Shown: one piece after another, positions 6,412-6,500 of the stretch | Layout: each line of letters starts with the position of its first letter | How positions within the stretch are numbered: position 1 is the stretch's first letter | Source of the DNA: JBIICS01 sp044238735 | Lineage (GTDB): Bacteria; Bacteroidota; Bacteroidia; UBA4408 | DNA: 6,500 nucleotides | Reading direction: 5' to 3' | Assembly (NCBI GenBank): GCA_044238735.1 | Contig: JBIICS010000149.1 | Location: forward strand, 1 to 6,500 | The notes under the pieces: generated by a model | Told to the model about the DNA's origin: nothing | Database searches by the model: none | What the model saw: only the letters and a program-made list of their open reading frames with translations | Translations under genes and position numbers: made by a program

Positions 6412-6448
6412 TTTTCAACTCCAAAAGTATTCGCGAGGATAATTTTTG

Positions 6449-6456
6449 TACCTTCG
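6449..6456 (+). promoter_or_regulatory. Candidate -7 box (TACCTTCG) for the right-edge gene
   Basis: TACCTTCG at 6449-6456 matches the Bacteroidota -7 element TAnnTTTG with T-to-C at position 7, a tolerated variant. A good -33 TTTG at 19 bases upstream is not visible. Transcription would start near 6462, about 25 bases before the ATG at 6487. Confidence 0.5.
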
Positions 6457-6486
6457 TGCTCAAATTACAATATTCATTTTTTACAC

Positions 6487-6500
6487 ATGAAAGAATTTGG
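6487..6500 (+). CDS. Start of an unidentified gene, truncated by the right edge
   Basis: ATG at 6487-6489 followed by Lys-Glu-Phe and an incomplete codon reaches the window edge. The upstream -7 box and the 75-base gap after the previous stop make this a likely start of a new transcription unit. Four residues are too few to name it. Confidence 0.5.

Noticed and set aside
1..6500. CRISPR array, insertion sequence, prophage, toxin-antitoxin or defence genes, integration next to the tRNA
   Set aside because: No regularly spaced repeats, transposase or integrase motifs, or duplicated tRNA 3' end were seen; the tRNA is followed by its own terminator and ordinary intergenic DNA.

Overview
The window reads as ordinary chromosomal DNA from an AT-rich member of the Bacteroidota (Flavobacteriales/Sphingobacteriales-like; genus not determinable from this stretch). 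The reasons are the low GC, poor Shine-Dalgarno sequences in front of most genes, promoters of the TTTG-N19-TAnnTTTG type, a tRNA gene without encoded CCA, and a protein set typical of that phylum: a long secreted TPR protein, an FtsE-type ATPase without FtsX beside it, an OmpL-like beta-barrel (bbp2 family), a DUF4476 protein and a small Cys-containing secreted protein.

Layout. Positions 1-778 (minus strand) hold the N-terminal 259 residues of a secreted TPR-repeat protein that runs off the left edge. A 164-base divergent intergenic region separates it from a plus-strand group at 943-2907: a 70-residue conserved-looking small protein, then FtsE with its start overlapping the previous stop by one base, then a predicted outer-membrane porin 7 bases later. 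An independent tRNA-Ser(GCU) unit follows at 2921-3093, with its own consensus promoter and an intrinsic terminator. After a 249-base AT-rich intergenic stretch with a 13-bp bulged inverted repeat, a second plus-strand group spans 3343-6411: a DUF4476 protein, a DUF423 membrane protein, an M32 metallocarboxypeptidase and a small putative lipoprotein. The first three overlap by 1 and 4 bases and the fourth follows after 11 bases. At the right edge a Bacteroidota -7 box precedes the first four codons of another plus-strand gene.

Function. The first group links an inner-membrane-associated ATPase (probably part of the FtsEX divisome/peptidoglycan-hydrolase control system) to envelope proteins, although the porin may only share the transcript. 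The second group combines a peptide-degrading enzyme with envelope proteins of unknown role. I see no mobile element, CRISPR array, toxin-antitoxin pair, phage gene or defence system. The most useful leads are the small protein coupled to FtsE and the uncharacterised DUF4476-DUF423-M32 arrangement; neither amounts to a clearly new system on sequence alone.
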